Shown here: positions 35,506 through 47,910 of the stretch, piece after piece
How the letters are laid out: each line of letters opens with the position of its first letter
How positions within the stretch are numbered: the stretch's first letter is position 1
Assembly (NCBI GenBank): GCA_030248195.1
Contig: JASAND010006966.1
Coordinates: 32,205 to 96,204, forward strand
DNA: 64,000 nt
From: Trissonchulus latispiculum
Lineage: Eukaryota > Nematoda > Enoplea > Enoplida > Ironidae
Direction: 5' to 3'
Program-made: the position numbers and the translations under genes
Notes under the pieces: generated by a model
The model's input: only the letters and a program-made list of their open reading frames with translations
What the model was told of the DNA's origin: nothing
The model's database searches: none

Positions 35506-37986
35506 ATGTTTCTTTTTTTGGTTTGCTTCAGCCTGCTTATATCACGGTGTTATGCTGCCAATGTACTAATCTTGGCTGGAGGACTTGGCGGAAGTCACAA
35601 GCGATCAATGGCTCCTCTTGGCTCTCGACTAATCGATGAAGGTCACAATGTGTCCACTTGGGAGACATTTTTTAGTTTATCAACCCTTAATGACAAGCGG
35701 ATCCACTGCTACTTTAGTCCAGTAACCACTACTGAACAGTGGATGCTTGACGGCTTTGTGCATAACAATGACACGTCATTCACTGCGAGTTTATGGAAAA
35801 GTCGTAAGTGCCCTGTCTAACCACAAGCATAAAAGAAAATTAACTTAAAGCCTGGTTGTCAGTTATTTTGCTTCATTTGATACAACTTGCACAAAAACAT
35901 TTTGTAAATAGTTGTTTATCTGACGGCTACCTATTAACTTTAGTTTATATTTGTAATATGTACTAGGAAATTCATGATCGCACCATAAAGGCTAATCCTA
36001 GTGCTATGAATTTTCTTTACAGGAACGAGTGGCAACCTTATTGTGGGCTTAGCGTGGACGCTAGCAACAAAATTTTGTCAAATGGCGCTGCAACAACGGT
36101 TAGAAGATTTCGAACATTTGACCAGCCAAAAGTGGGATGTGGTGGTCATGGATCCACTATTCATTCCCTGTGGCATTTTAATCTCGAAAAGGATCAAAAA
36201 GCCAGTCATGCTCTATTCTACTTCGCATGTTCATCCCTATACTTTGCGATCGCAAGGAGTACCGATTCCGCTAGCAATAGCTCCCCACGCCAACCTGTTA
36301 AAATATAGTCATACTGATTTCTGGGACAGACTCGAGGAACTATGGACGTGGACTATTAGTCACTATTTTTTCGTTAAGGGCCTTAATTTGTATATGAACT
36401 TTATGTTGGGCTCGCTTACTCCGGTTTCTCCAACTCTTGATTATGAAAAGGAATCCACATTCTTAATGGACTCTCTTGTCAGCCGCTTGATTGAACCGGT
36501 GCCAGAATCGCCAACCTATAAACACATTGGAAACCTTAATTGTTCCGCAATGAACTTTAGGACTGAACTCAAGTCCCAGGAATTGATAGATTTTGTTGAA
36601 GATCCCAGATCCAAGGGTACCATCATAGCAGCTTTCGGGCATATGGCTAATTTTGACAGCGCTCTGCCGAATGTTGTGCCTGCTCTGCATGAAGGATTTA
36701 AAAGACTGAAAGACTATCGCATAATTTGGCAATATACAGGACCTCCTTTAGCTGAAGTAAGTTGCACAAAATGTGAAATTGCACTTCTTAAATAAAAATT
36801 CTTGTCCCTTTTTTCTGTTGGAAAGAAAGAGGGCCCAGTGGGCAATTCCAATTCAGACATGCAATCAGGAGTGCATTTTATATAGAATGAGTTTGGATTT
36901 TATTTTTTAGCAGAAAATAGCAGTGCAGAGAAGGCAGCAATCGGGCCGTTATTTTTTAATCATAATAAGATGATGCATTGTAGTTAGTGTAACGTGGGAC
37001 AGAAACAGGCATAAGGCAGAATGACCTCCTAGACATTGGAGAAATGATTAGACATAATTAAGGGCATTAGCAAATGCAAGCCATTTTTTCGGACATGACT
37101 TGCTTTGCTAATTTTACAGAAGTCTACTATTTTGAGTCCTTATTAAATTCTTATTGTCTATAAATTTCATATTAGACATGATAATTAAGGGTATTAGCGG
37201 ATGTAATCCATTTTTTCGGACATGACTTGCTTGCTAATTTTGCAGAAGTTTTACAACCATTTTGAGTCCTCATTAAATTCTTATTTAAATTTCAGATTAG
37301 CCACATAAAATTGCTTCGATGGCTGCCTCAAACGGAACTTCTTCATCATCCAAAAACGAAAGTCTTCTTAACACATGCTGGCCTGAAGAGCCTTTTAGAG
37401 GGCATTTGTGCTGAAGTGCCTTTATTGGGAATGCCAATATATGCAGAACAATTTGGCAATACACGAACAGTTATTGTAAGACACAAACTTGGCGGGAGTT
37501 TGGATAAATTCACTTTATCGAGTGAAGCTGTCTATGAAACAATCCAGGTAATACATAGCAGCAATTGTAAGCATCGTACTGAGTTAGTTTAACACGTAAC
37601 AAAATTCAGATATCTGTGATTTCAAAGAGTCATTCAATAAAAAGTCGGAAACAATAAAACCTTTAACTATTAATTTAATTAATTAATTTACTTATTCATT
37701 AATTTACTTTTTAATGTTTACTTTAATTTTATTTAAGCAAATCGTCAATAACTTCGCTGTACATCAACAAAACGTCGCAAGAGCCGCCTCAATTATGGGT
37801 GATCTTATCCAACCAGCACTGGAGGAGGGTTCTTTCTGGACTCAATTCATAATGAAACACTCTGATGAAATGCATATTTTACAAAGTCGATCTAAAAGCC
37901 AAGGATGGACTGTTTACTTTCTTTTGGATGTGATTACACCTTTCAGTAGTTTAATCTTTATGTTAGCATACATACACGGTAAATAA
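35506..37986 (+). CDS. UDP-glucuronosyltransferase (UGT, GT1 family)
   Basis: Exons 35506-35803, 36023-36756, 37296-37547 and 37738-37986 join in phase to 510 aa, the normal UGT length. UGTs move a sugar from a UDP-sugar to small lipophilic molecules, for detoxification, on the luminal side of the ER. A signal peptide (MFLFLVCFSLLISRCYA) starts the protein. GSHKRSMAPLGSRLIDEGHNV carries the probable catalytic His of the acceptor domain. The donor domain has WLPQTELLHHPKTKVFLTHAG followed by GMPIYAEQFGNT, the UDP-sugar signature. A C-terminal membrane segment (VYFLLDVITPFSSLIFMLAY) ends in a short tail HGK. The usual HGG of the signature is HAG. Intron 2 contains a local duplication. A poly(A) signal AATAAA lies at 38057-38062. 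Confidence 0.93.
37052..37293 (+). repeat. Tandem duplication in UGT intron 2
   Basis: Copies at about 37052-37160 and 37177-37293 share ATTAAGGG-ATTAGC, CCATTTTTTCGGACATGACTTGCTT and TTTTGAGTCC-ATTAAATTCTTATT. The second copy ends at the true acceptor TTTCAG, and the first ends in a TATTAG pseudo-acceptor. Confidence 0.8.
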
Positions 37987-38101
37987 ATATACAGTTGAAG
38001 CTATGCACCCTGTTCAGAGATCATCAGTTTTTTCTGTAATCAGAAACCAAAATACTAATAAAGTTGTTCCATGCAAACTGTATAAATTGCCTGTTGAGCG
38101 T

Positions 38102-41100
38102 TCAGCTGATTAATATCAACATGCCAAACAAGTATAGAACCGCAAAAATGACAAATCCGACGCTATTGAAGGCGGTCACGACAGCTCTCCATTCTTCGAC
38201 GTGCGGCAGAGCCACGGGTTGGACGTTAGCGTTGGCATCAGTGGTAGGCTGATAGGGTGCACCGGCTGCTGCTGGTTCTTCCAAAGACTTCACACAGGTT
38301 AGAAATTTGTTTACTATTTGGCTGGCACCAACGAGTCTAAAATCGAAAATAAATCACAGAAGCAGAAGAAAAGCTGGCACAACTGGCAAGTGAACTTACG
38401 ATATTTATGCGACTGCGACAGAAGGTCTCAAAGCTAATCTTTGGAAAAAGTGTTGACAGATGAAGGCAACTAAACCAATTTGATGTTTTCGATGTAATAC
38501 CTTTCTACTGCAATTAAGTAAATTCAAAAGATCCTACCTTTTCAAGGGCGGTGCCAGATGTTTTGCTCTAGCAATCATCCACAAAATCAAAGTGACAATC
38601 AAATTTGTCATGGTCAGGATAAGCACAAATTCGTAGAATAACACTAATAAATATTACGAGTTAGCCATATACAAGTGAACCAAACATTGCAAACGCTATT
38701 TCATAGAGAACAATTTCATAAATGAGATTAGTTATCAGATTATATAATACTACTTTGATTGACTACGAACATAAACATGCTCTACCTATTCTCGCGGTAC
38801 TTTTGAGTATGATTTTTTAATTTTTTTTACTACTTTTGTACTTTTGATGAGTTTAATATGATATCAGAAAGAAAACTATAGACATAAATTCAAACGTTTA
38901 AACAAATAAAATGCAACCAACCAATTTGTGGCAAATTTTCTCCAATCGGTAGCTTATCAAGCGAAGCCATGAAGTGCTGAAGGCACGTGTACTGTAGAAA
39001 CAGAGCCAATACTTTGATCCAAACTTGAAATTTGAAGGAACCGAACAAAGGAGCCAGCATGGCCAATATAGTCGCCAAAACAATGGGTAGTTGAAATTCA
39101 ATTTTAGCCAATGGAGACTGTCGTTTAAGTGTGACACAAATATGAACCATTGAGTAGGAACTGGGTCCGATAATCCCTTCCATGAATTTCCAGTTGTGAG
39201 CCACAAGGAAATAATTTTCTCCTGGTTCAGCCTTAACTTCAGAACTAATGACACTGAAACTAATCAAATGCTCTGATTCCTCCGATAGTGGGAAACATAC
39301 AGACTGCTCATCGTGCGGATAAGAAGAGTAGTCAAATGAAACGGGCATTTTACACTTGAACAGTAAACTGACTGAGAATGTTCCATTCTTATGCAAGAGA
39401 GGATCAACTTTGTCACTGAAAATTGGTGCACCATGGCTGAAAATAATTAAATGAATTATATTTTATTACCATTCAATTAATTACTAAAAAAACTTTTTGT
39501 GAAGTGTTTTGAAAAAATTACAACTTTTCTTATTTCGGCTCTCATATTTTGTCTCCCGCTTTGACAATCAGTTCTAATAAAAATTTGCCTGCCCTGCCCT
39601 GACAAGTTGGAACTGTCTAATAATAACTATTACTATACCTTAACTTTGTTGCTCACTTGTGCTCATCAAATGTATTATGAATTTTTGGAATCCAAACGAT
39701 GGTATTTACTGGCCAGTGAATTAGTCGTACATGCGGAATAGGAAAGCTGGTTTCATTCCAACACAAGCGGCTATCAGTCCAGGTCTACAAAATCAATTCT
39801 GTAGAAAAATAAATCTACTGAGCTTTAACCAGGACAGGTTACGGTTTAATTGGATTTAATGGGTTTTCTGCTAATCGTTGCCTAAAAGTATACAAATAAA
39901 TGCTGTCGTTGTTCAGTAAACTTAAAGGTTGTGCTATGGTAGGCAGCACACACTAAATTGCTATTATTATTATTACTAGTAGTAGTATTTACCATACCAT
40001 AGATAAGTATCCTTCAGCAGATAATGATCTGGACACTTCATCCTAGAAGCAGCATCCTTAAACACTGTATGTATTGATATACAAAATTGTTACTGCAGTA
40101 CAGTAACATTTTATCTGTTACTACTTATACATTATTGCCTATGCGAGATACCTGTTCAACATTGCGTATGCACGTGGGAGTGCCTATCCGAGGTATCCTC
40201 GGATAGGCATTTTATACATACAGGTGTATACACATACACATACATGCGATGCGAGGTGAAAAATTTATCTACTCCTAATTAGCTTAATTAATTAGTCTGA
40301 GCTTATGCTTAAAAAATTAGACGGGCAAAAGTACGCTCTATTCTAAGCCTCACACGCTCTCGGTAAGCCTAGGTGCTGACGCGGAGGAACGCGTTATTTG
40401 GGCGTCGGTGTAAAATCATGCCTCGCGTAGGCATGATTTTACACACATATATATACATGAAAATGTCGATTTAAAAAGCTTCATCTCGGCAACTTTATTC
40501 GTTTGTTTTTGTCTTAAAAATTCTATTACTGGGTGGAATTGCTCACAATTTCAATCCAGCTAACTGAAGCATGATTGATGGTGATGTCAGGTGGATCAGG
40601 TGGAATGCTGCGCAGAATCTCCTTCGCTGTCTCCTGATCGGCGTCGTCGAGATCATCAACTGCAAACTGGGCCGTTAGATTCTGAAGGAGACAGTGCTCT
40701 ATCAGTGTAGTTTCGATTTCGCTGAACTTCTTGGCTAAACCAGAAAATAGAGAATAATGTTACAAAATAAAGACAAAATACTGTGTTCGATAGTTTACGA
40801 ATAACTACCTTAATTTCTGCAGCACCAATGGACAGCAAATACGAACTAGGCCTATGTAGTCAGAATAAAATTCATCCCAAGGAATTGTTAAACTTCGCAG
40901 ACATGGGCAGATCGTTCTCAAATACTGCTATGATAAGTTATGACTGCTGTGATAACTTCTCTATACAGTCTGTATGTATTGTTACTTCATTTCATTCTTA
41001 CATGGCTGTAATTACAGATAACCCATCTAGTCAAGCCCATTTTACAAAGGTTACATAAACCATTTTCTTCTTTAACTATCGATGACAATTTGTAATTGTA

Positions 41101-41333
41101 AGTGCTACTTTCTAGTATTAATATATAATTACCCTTTTGTAATTGTTAATTAAATCTAGCAAACAGGGAACCGTGTACACGAGATAATCTTAAAAATTGA
41201 TGAGCTTACTGTCATTTTGATTATTAAACCAATTACAGGTTCCATCCAGTTCACGTCGTGATTGTAAAGCCGCCGACATTATCACTGAAGCAAAATTAAG
41301 TTTCAATAAAACTGTTATGCATAGCCTTAACAT
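38102..41333 (-). CDS. Cys-loop ligand-gated ion channel subunit (divergent)
   Basis: Six minus-strand exons (41333-41237, 40734-40547, 39784-39657, 39436-38922, 38643-38538, 38336-38102) join in phase to 422 aa. These receptors form pentameric, neurotransmitter-gated pores. The order is a signal peptide (MLRLCITVLLKLNFASVIMS), then loop-D/A landmarks SWIEITWTDSRLCWN and NTIVWIPKI, and the Cys-loop end YPHDEQSVC. M1 is LPIVLATILAMLAPLF, M2 starts WIKVLALFL, M3 is YEFVLILTMTNLIVTLILW, then a short M3-M4 loop and M4 (FNSVGFVIFAVLYLFGM). The Cys-loop is odd: the nearest upstream Cys is 18 residues away, not 13. No vicinal CC is present, so it is not an acetylcholine-type alpha subunit. It looks like a nematode orphan LGC; the ligand is unknown. 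Confidence 0.88.
40180..40450. repeat. Hairpin pair inside receptor intron
   Basis: Two perfect hairpins are present: TGCCTATCCGAG/CTCGGATAGGCA (about 40181-40209) and GTGTAAAATCATGCCT/AGGCATGATTTTACAC (about 40410-40446). They may be the arms of one decayed foldback element within the intron 39785-40546. Confidence 0.6.
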
Positions 41334-41903
41334 TGTTGTCAGTTTTCTCAGACTTTAAATGAAGGCAGTGCCTGAGAATGAGAGTACTCGTGGATTTCGA
41401 TCATCTATCTAGCCATATCCATGGCAACCAATGGCAAATATTCATAAACAATATCACTTTATTACAGCATTTGTGTGTTAATGCAATGAATAGAAACAAT
41501 AGGAGTGATCTAAGGGAAGATAGGCATATCTTACTTTCCTTACGTAAGTAGGGCAATTGCCGTAGCTACAAGGTGCCTGAGATTGCAGCTCATCGCCGCA
41601 AGTTCTTGTATTAATTAGATAGGAAAAATGTCAAACTGCCTCTAAGGTAGGTAATGGTTTTTGCTGTAGTTTAAGCTTTAATTTAAGAGGTAGCTGTCAT
41701 GGTTCAATTATGTTCACTTTATGCATCATTATACATCATCATGGGTTTTTTACAGTCTCATGATGGTGCAAAATTGGAAAATACTCAATCTCTAAGTATA
41801 GTTTATACATAATTGCAAATGTAAGTACAAGCAGAATCTTGGTCCCTTTTCATTGATTGACACCTGTTTAGGTAGATTATACCTGACAAACATACCTTAT
41901 GCT
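41334..41903. other. Upstream region of the receptor gene
   Basis: AT-rich region 5' of the minus-strand receptor start codon, probably its promoter. No gene or clear promoter element is seen. Confidence 0.35.
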
Positions 41904-41911
41904 TGCAAGAG

Positions 41912-43279
41912 TACATAATAAGTAGAACTTTGCAAATATATATTACAGTTCTTAACAGCAGCAAAATTTCTGACTTCTTGCAGGTTTATTTGCAAGTTTC
42001 AACACCACTTTTTTACACTTTTAAACACTACATTTTTATGTACTTTTAACACTTTTTTACACTTTTTACAGCTACATAATATACCGCTCCTTGTAAAAAA
42101 ATAGAGTTTCAAGTATCAGTATATGTACATTACATTGCACAAAGATTATACATATTTCAACTCGTTAAAATGAGATTAATAGCATTTTATTTGAGCTCGA
42201 GAAAAATTACCTTAAAAATAAAGACGGTGTTTGAAGTTTGACACCCTGTTGAGGTTTTCAGGAATTCATTTTCAATTAATAAGCTGTCGACTGTTGCTTG
42301 ATATTCCTGGCAAATAACCGGTTCAGAAGATTGTTTCTTTCCATTGAAAATTTAGAAATCTTGCAAGATGAGTTCTTTAAGTGAACATCCCAGTCAATGA
42401 AATTTAACGAAATGTCCAATTAATTCTAAGCCATAATGGATATCTGATATCTAAAACACTAGACAATTAGTCAATATAACGTTTTGTGACAGATTTTGTA
42501 ACCCGAACATTCTCATTATTTGAAAATTTTGAAATTTGAAATTGAAACTTTTGCATGTTCTGAAATTGAAAACTTTGAACATGCTCTTGATCTCCTGATT
42601 TCAGTAATGCAAATAGTGCAATTGGCAAACCCAGCACTTTCTATATTCTTCTTTTAATATGCCGCCACTTTACTGCAAAAATAACAGGATCTATGGCAAG
42701 CAGTGAATGCCTAAAACTCATCCTTTTTGACAGTTGAATAACGTCAACCATTATGTACTTTGGTACGATAAAATGAATTTGGGATTGAAACTTTTTTGCA
42801 CATTTGGATCTCTTTAACTTTACCCCCCCACAACAAAAGTTGGTCAATATTGCAGGCTTATTGCAAGAGAACAACATAACTTTAGAGCATAATTTATACA
42901 TCGTTGGAATGCTCGAAATGTGCTCTATTTAATGGTGTAAAGCAGTTTGCTGTAGCTTGTTGCTAGGAAAAGTTAAGCTTAAAAGACTACCAAAAATTCC
43001 AAAAAAGCGGTAAGTTTGATAGTTTGTTAAGCTTATCTTATTATAGCAGCAAGCTTTACACCATTAAATAGAGCACATCTCGAGCATTCCAATGATGTAT
43101 ACATCATGCACTAAAGTTCTATTGATCTCTTGCAATAAGCCTTTGAAGTTGACCAACTTTTGTTGGGGGGATAAAGTTAGAGATCCGCACATTTTTTTAC
43201 ACTTTTTAACACTTTTTTACACTGTTAGAAACAAGTGTAAAAATTAATTACTTATTTATATGTTAATTTACAGCACCTA
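41912..43279 (-). mobile_element. GTGTAAAA-family hAT-like element, copy 1
   Basis: Arrays of TTTTTACACTTTT / AACACTTTTTTACAC occur near both ends (41995-42075 and 43190-43240). The interior, read in reverse, matches 60421-62331 over long stretches, for example CCATTATGGCTTAGAAT-AATTGGACATTT. Flanks TGCAAGAG and TGTAAGAG agree at 7 of 8 positions. A 381-bp foldback is nested inside. No transposase frame. Confidence 0.7.
42806..43186. mobile_element. 381-bp foldback element, nested
   Basis: A long palindrome with ~145-bp arms. The left end GGATCTCTTTAACTTTA pairs with the right end TAAAGTTAGAGATCC, followed by CAACAAAAGTTGGTC / GACCAACTTTTGTTG. It is flanked by perfect 8-bp duplications GCACATTT (42798-42805, 43187-43194), and it interrupts the subterminal array of the GTGTAAAA element. 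The transcript would form a strong stem. Confidence 0.85.
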
Positions 43280-43303
43280 TGTAAGAGTACAGTTCGGTTC
43301 ATA

Positions 43304-43521
43304 CCTCTGTCCATTTATCCGTTTGTCCGTTTGTCAACTTGTACGTTTGTCCGTTTGTCCATTTGAGTTGTTGATTCATAGTTTTCCTTTTGTCCGTTTG
43401 CAGTTCAACACTGACCTATTTTTGCGGTTGTCCGCAAGCAACAAGTATGAATCAGTTCATTAAAGCAAAGCAGACAAACGGACAAACGGACAAGCGTAAA
43501 CGACTAAACGGAAAAACGGTT
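43304..43521. repeat. Inverted GTTTGTCC arrays
   Basis: Several CCGTTTGTCC units at 43315-43400 face ACAAACGGACAAACGGAC units at 43472-43510, so the two arrays can pair. It has the same design as the other hAT-like subterminal arrays, but the ends were not resolved. Confidence 0.55.
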
Positions 43522-44167
43522 ATTGGTAATAACACTTGCTAATAATAATAATAATAATGATAGTTCGAATAATTAACAAACAAATTTTATTGTTTTGTGT
43601 TTTTGTTTTTGTGCTAAGTCAATCTTGCAATCTTTTTATCTTGCAATTTCGACATTATAGGTGGCTGATGGATACCTTTTTTGGTGGTTTTCTGGGAATG
43701 TCTTATTATAAGCCAGAGCAGTTTGGACAATCAAAAATAGACTCTTCCTTTACCGGCCCATGAGGCTGGTGATAGCAATTTCCAAAGGCTATTTAATTTG
43801 TTTGGGGCTGACTTGAAAATTGAGGTTTGTAGCATTTTAGGTTTGGGGTTCTCTCCCTGTACTAGGAGGGGAACTTACATATATGGCTCTAACTTAGTCC
43901 CAACTGATTAGAGTTTCTTCAGTAATATTTAATGCAGTACAGGTCTTGCCTAGAAATACTGGTGTGAAGCTTGTAAACGGACGACTTCCTTAGATTTAAC
44001 CTAACCCTTATTTAATTCACTCTTGCAATAGTCTTTACCTCAATCATATTATGCTTATCAGCTACATGTAGCACTAGTCATAATTCCGCCTTATGTCTTT
44101 AAGAAATGAAATCTAATAGTTGAATAGATATTTTGAACTTGACAACAGCCTGAAAGCTATTCAGAAA

Positions 44168-45387
44168 TAGGGTTGTGCGGGGGGCCGGTGGTGGGGCTGG
44201 CCCCCGGGGGGCCGGCCCCGGGGGCCGGCCCCCCAAACGGCCCGGCCCCCATTTTATTTTCGGGGGCCGGCCCGCGGCCCGGCCCCCCAAATTGGGGGGC
44301 CGGGCCTAACACGGCCCCGGGGGCCGGAGTCGGTCACGGCCCCCAAACCGGCCCCGTTTCAATTTCATGCTGGAAAGTATGAAATTTGCCAAGTCTGACG
44401 TATTCAAAAAAGATGTTATTAGCTATTTTTTAATTTTAGCTTTCGGTAAACTATCAGATTTCACCTTCTATACATAACTTCTTGGAAATGCTTTCTTGGA
44501 AAACTTCGAAAATTATTGTCGAAACAAAGTATTAATCGGAAATCAGTTCTTATTTTATCAAGATGTATAGACTGTATGCTGTTTATTAGAATCTGTTTTT
44601 ATATATTCCTTGAGTTCCCTCTATCTTTTAAATTTCCCTCTATCTAATATTCCCTCCTAGAGAGTTTGATGGAAGCTATAGACATTTTTGTGGCTTTCTT
44701 ACAAGACTGATCCTGTACCGTCAGTTGCCGGTGGAGTTTTTCGTAATTTTTACAGACTGTTGTAGGATACTTTCTGGCAAACATTCAAATAGTAAAAATT
44801 ACAAGAGTTTCCTTCCTGTAGTATGTAAATCTTAAGAAACCTGTAGTTTTGCTTGCAAGTTTTCGGCAGAACAAGACGAACCTTTAAATTTCTGTTAACC
44901 TGTATCTGAAAAGGGGACCGAAGGGAAGATTCCCTCTCCCAAAATGTTTCCGGCGGGGAGTATACATACCATTCTGTCAATTCTAACTCCTACATTTTTT
45001 TATTCTAACCTGTTTGATGTGCCACTGCACTGGCAAGATGGGTTAACTTGGGCAGGTATAGTATTGAAATAAGGTATTGGAGTCACTTATTTTCACAGAG
45101 CAAAGAAAACGCAAACTTGCAACGTAAGTGTATAAAATTATGAAAAAACTACTGTTTTCAAATCATTATAGTCATAAGGAAAATTTTTCTGGCATGGGGG
45201 CCGCGGGGGCCGGTGGTGAACTCGGCTCCGGGGGCCGGTGTTGAACACGGCCCCGGGGGCCGGTGGTGGGGCCGGCCCCCGGGGCCGGCCCCCCAAATGA
45301 AGCGGCCCGGCCCACGGCCCGGCCCCCCAATTTGGGGGGCCGGGGGCCGGCCCCGGCCCCCCTTTTTTCGTATTGAGCACAACCCTA
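44168..45387. mobile_element. GGGGCC-family hAT-like element (1220 bp)
   Basis: The terminal inverted repeats are TAGGGTTGTGC and GCACAACCCTA. Perfect 8-bp target duplications TTCAGAAA lie at 44160-44167 and 45388-45395. Both ends carry ~180 bp of GGGGGCCGGCCCC-type arrays (44179-44356 and 45196-45362) that are strongly self-complementary. The ~0.85-kb interior is AT-rich and has no transposase frame. Long frames within the arrays (44099-44382, 45138-45452) are translations of the repeat and not genes. Confidence 0.9.
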
Positions 45388-45395
45388 TTCAGAAA

Positions 45396-47900
45396 CGGAT
45401 GTCTCGGATAATTTGTATTGCCTTACTCATATTTACAACTTTATACTCTTAATAATTTATCCTCCAATTATATTTTCTTCACATATAGCTTAAATAAGAC
45501 AACAATTACCAGTTACCATGTTACTGTAAAACTACAAATTTAATTGTTTAGGGTAATTCTTTTTATCTTTATTCACATAACGGTTCTTTACAATTTGTTA
45601 AGCCATAGTTGACTGGAGCAGGGCTGACCGAGCCTGAACCTCCAATTGTATGCAATGTGGCTTCTCCAAACGTTCAAGGTCTGAACGTGGGGCTTTATGC
45701 TAGAAAAATAGATTAGACTGACTCTAGGTTTTAAGCTTGCTTAGAGAGGACAGAGAGTGAGATAGAAAGAAGGCGAGTCAACCAGGAAAATGATAGCATG
45801 GAAGATTATTTATTCAATAATTTTTAAAGTAACTAATGTCAAGACAGGCGAAGCTTCTTTTATTTAAGGCCAAATTCTTAGGCAATAGACTTTATTCTAA
45901 AGCAGTGTTTCTTCCATTGGTGCCCCATCTTATCCTTGGCAACTGGGGAACTGGGGACTACCGCGCCCGGTCCTAACCTCAAAGTTGGAACTAAAGATGG
46001 GACTCAGAGAACTCAACTTATAATACAGAATTTTCAAGCCTCATTTTTAGGGTTATCCTGGAGCTGATGTTTTGCCCCTTCTGCTTGTTGATTAAGCATT
46101 TGTCATTCAAACGATGGCTTTGCTTTCAGATTGACTTCAGAGACTTTTTATTTGACTCTTCATAGTTTAAGTTTAGCGGTTAATTTTTTGTATCTATCTC
46201 GGTGTGATTATTTGCTTTTGTAGTAAGTTTTCTGTTTTGAATCCTTGTTAATTTTGTTTATAGTAGATTCACCCAATCTACGACATACCCCAAAGCGCGT
46301 CACTCACCCGTTTAAAGTTATCTGGTGCAATACAAAATGGAAGATATCCTAAAGTTTTCACATTTCTGAGCAGGTCTATTCAAGCTCTATGCAATGGTGT
46401 AAAAATTATTTGCTAAAATTTTTTTAATCGTGCACAATGCTACAAAATTCACTATACTTTGAATAAAACACTCGTTGTCCGCCAAATTTTAAGCAATGTC
46501 CCGAATTCAGTTTTATGCACCTAACAATCTTAATACTTAACAAAGTTTAGTGTGTCAGCTGTCAAATTGTTCGTTAGAATCTGCTGATTCCAAAAATTTA
46601 AACAATTTCTGATTTCACCGTACTAGAACTGAGAAATTCCAATTTTGCTAAAACCACTGATCAGTGCCTAAAGTGCGTCGCTCTAAATTAAGTTTTTGCG
46701 CAAATATCCTTAATGTGAGTTCGTATCATGTTTATCGTATTAAATTAATTAATAAATTAATAAATCGTTTATCGTTCGTATCGTTCGTGCCATGTAAATT
46801 TGCTTCAAATAAATGCAAATACTGGCTTTATAACTTAACCTAAGACAAAACTAAGTGCAAAAACACAATCCTAGGAATAGTTCTGAGCAATCTGATACAA
46901 AATTTTCCGTTTTTATAGCATTTTATTTTTTTAGTAAAAGTCGTTGATTCCTGCTTTAAATCATAAAATTACATTTTATTAATTGTTGTAGTTTAATTTG
47001 CAATTCAAATTCGGGTGGCCCAAATTCGCTGTAAAATAATACAGTACTGGCATTTTAACAAATTTTTCGAAGGTCACAGATTTTGTTGATTTTGATATGT
47101 ATTGTTTTTATATAAGCCAACTACCATATAAAAAATTTTCGTAGCATAAAATTGTCGGAAACAGGGGTTGCATCTCAAAGTTTGGTTTTCTAATGCAAAT
47201 CATAGGAACTTTGAAATGACGCACTTTAGGAAACGTCCGACGCACTTTAGGAATGAACTTTTCACAGCGAAAAATTTCATTTTTAGCATAAAAATGGCTA
47301 TAACGTACGTTTGGCTTTACCTAATACCGTCAAATTTTACAGAAATGTAGAAGCAGAAATACTTGAGACTTCTGTAAAGTTTTGTGTAATGAAATTTCGC
47401 CATTCAAAAGTTACAGCTTTTCAAAGTGACCACTCCTTTTGCGTAGACAAAAGGTGACGCAGATTGGGCGCATCTACTATATTTGATATCTTCCACTTCC
47501 AATTTGTAACTACCAATTCCTGTAAACAAAAAGTAAATATCAGTCGCTCCTGATCAAACCCAGTTTAATCTCCCAAAATGAAACATTTGCTTCCCACGAC
47601 TGCAAAACAAGACACCATATCAATGTCCAGTTTCTGTCGAAAAATCAAAGACGATCCATTCAAAATTCAACTGACTATTTGAATCGTAATTGTATAAAGA
47701 AGACAAAGCAATAGCACAAATCCTATCGTGTCCTTTAAATTTTAATCTAATTTCTCAATACTTTTCTTCTATTATTTTCATGGTTAACATAAGTCTTCTA
47801 ATGTCATTCTTTCTTGACACTCTCCGCCGGCACTGGCGGAAAATGAAAACGTCAGTTCATAACACCGTCCGACAGATTGCCCATGGACATTTCCAAGGGT
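45396..47900. other. AT-rich spacer, no gene seen
   Basis: No frame above 60 codons shows a domain (47168-47350 is one chance frame). It probably includes the 3' flank of the BEL/Pao remnant. Confidence 0.45.
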
Positions 47901-47910
47901 ACCAGGTCCA

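Noticed and set aside
38401..38434. Extra receptor exon (SFETFCRSRINI) between the M3 and M4 exons
   Set aside because: It has splice-like borders but throws the last exon out of frame. Joining 38538 directly to 38336 keeps the frame and gives a complete M4.
44099..45452. Several Gly/Pro/Arg-rich frames on both strands
   Set aside because: They are translations of the GGGGCC arrays of the transposon.
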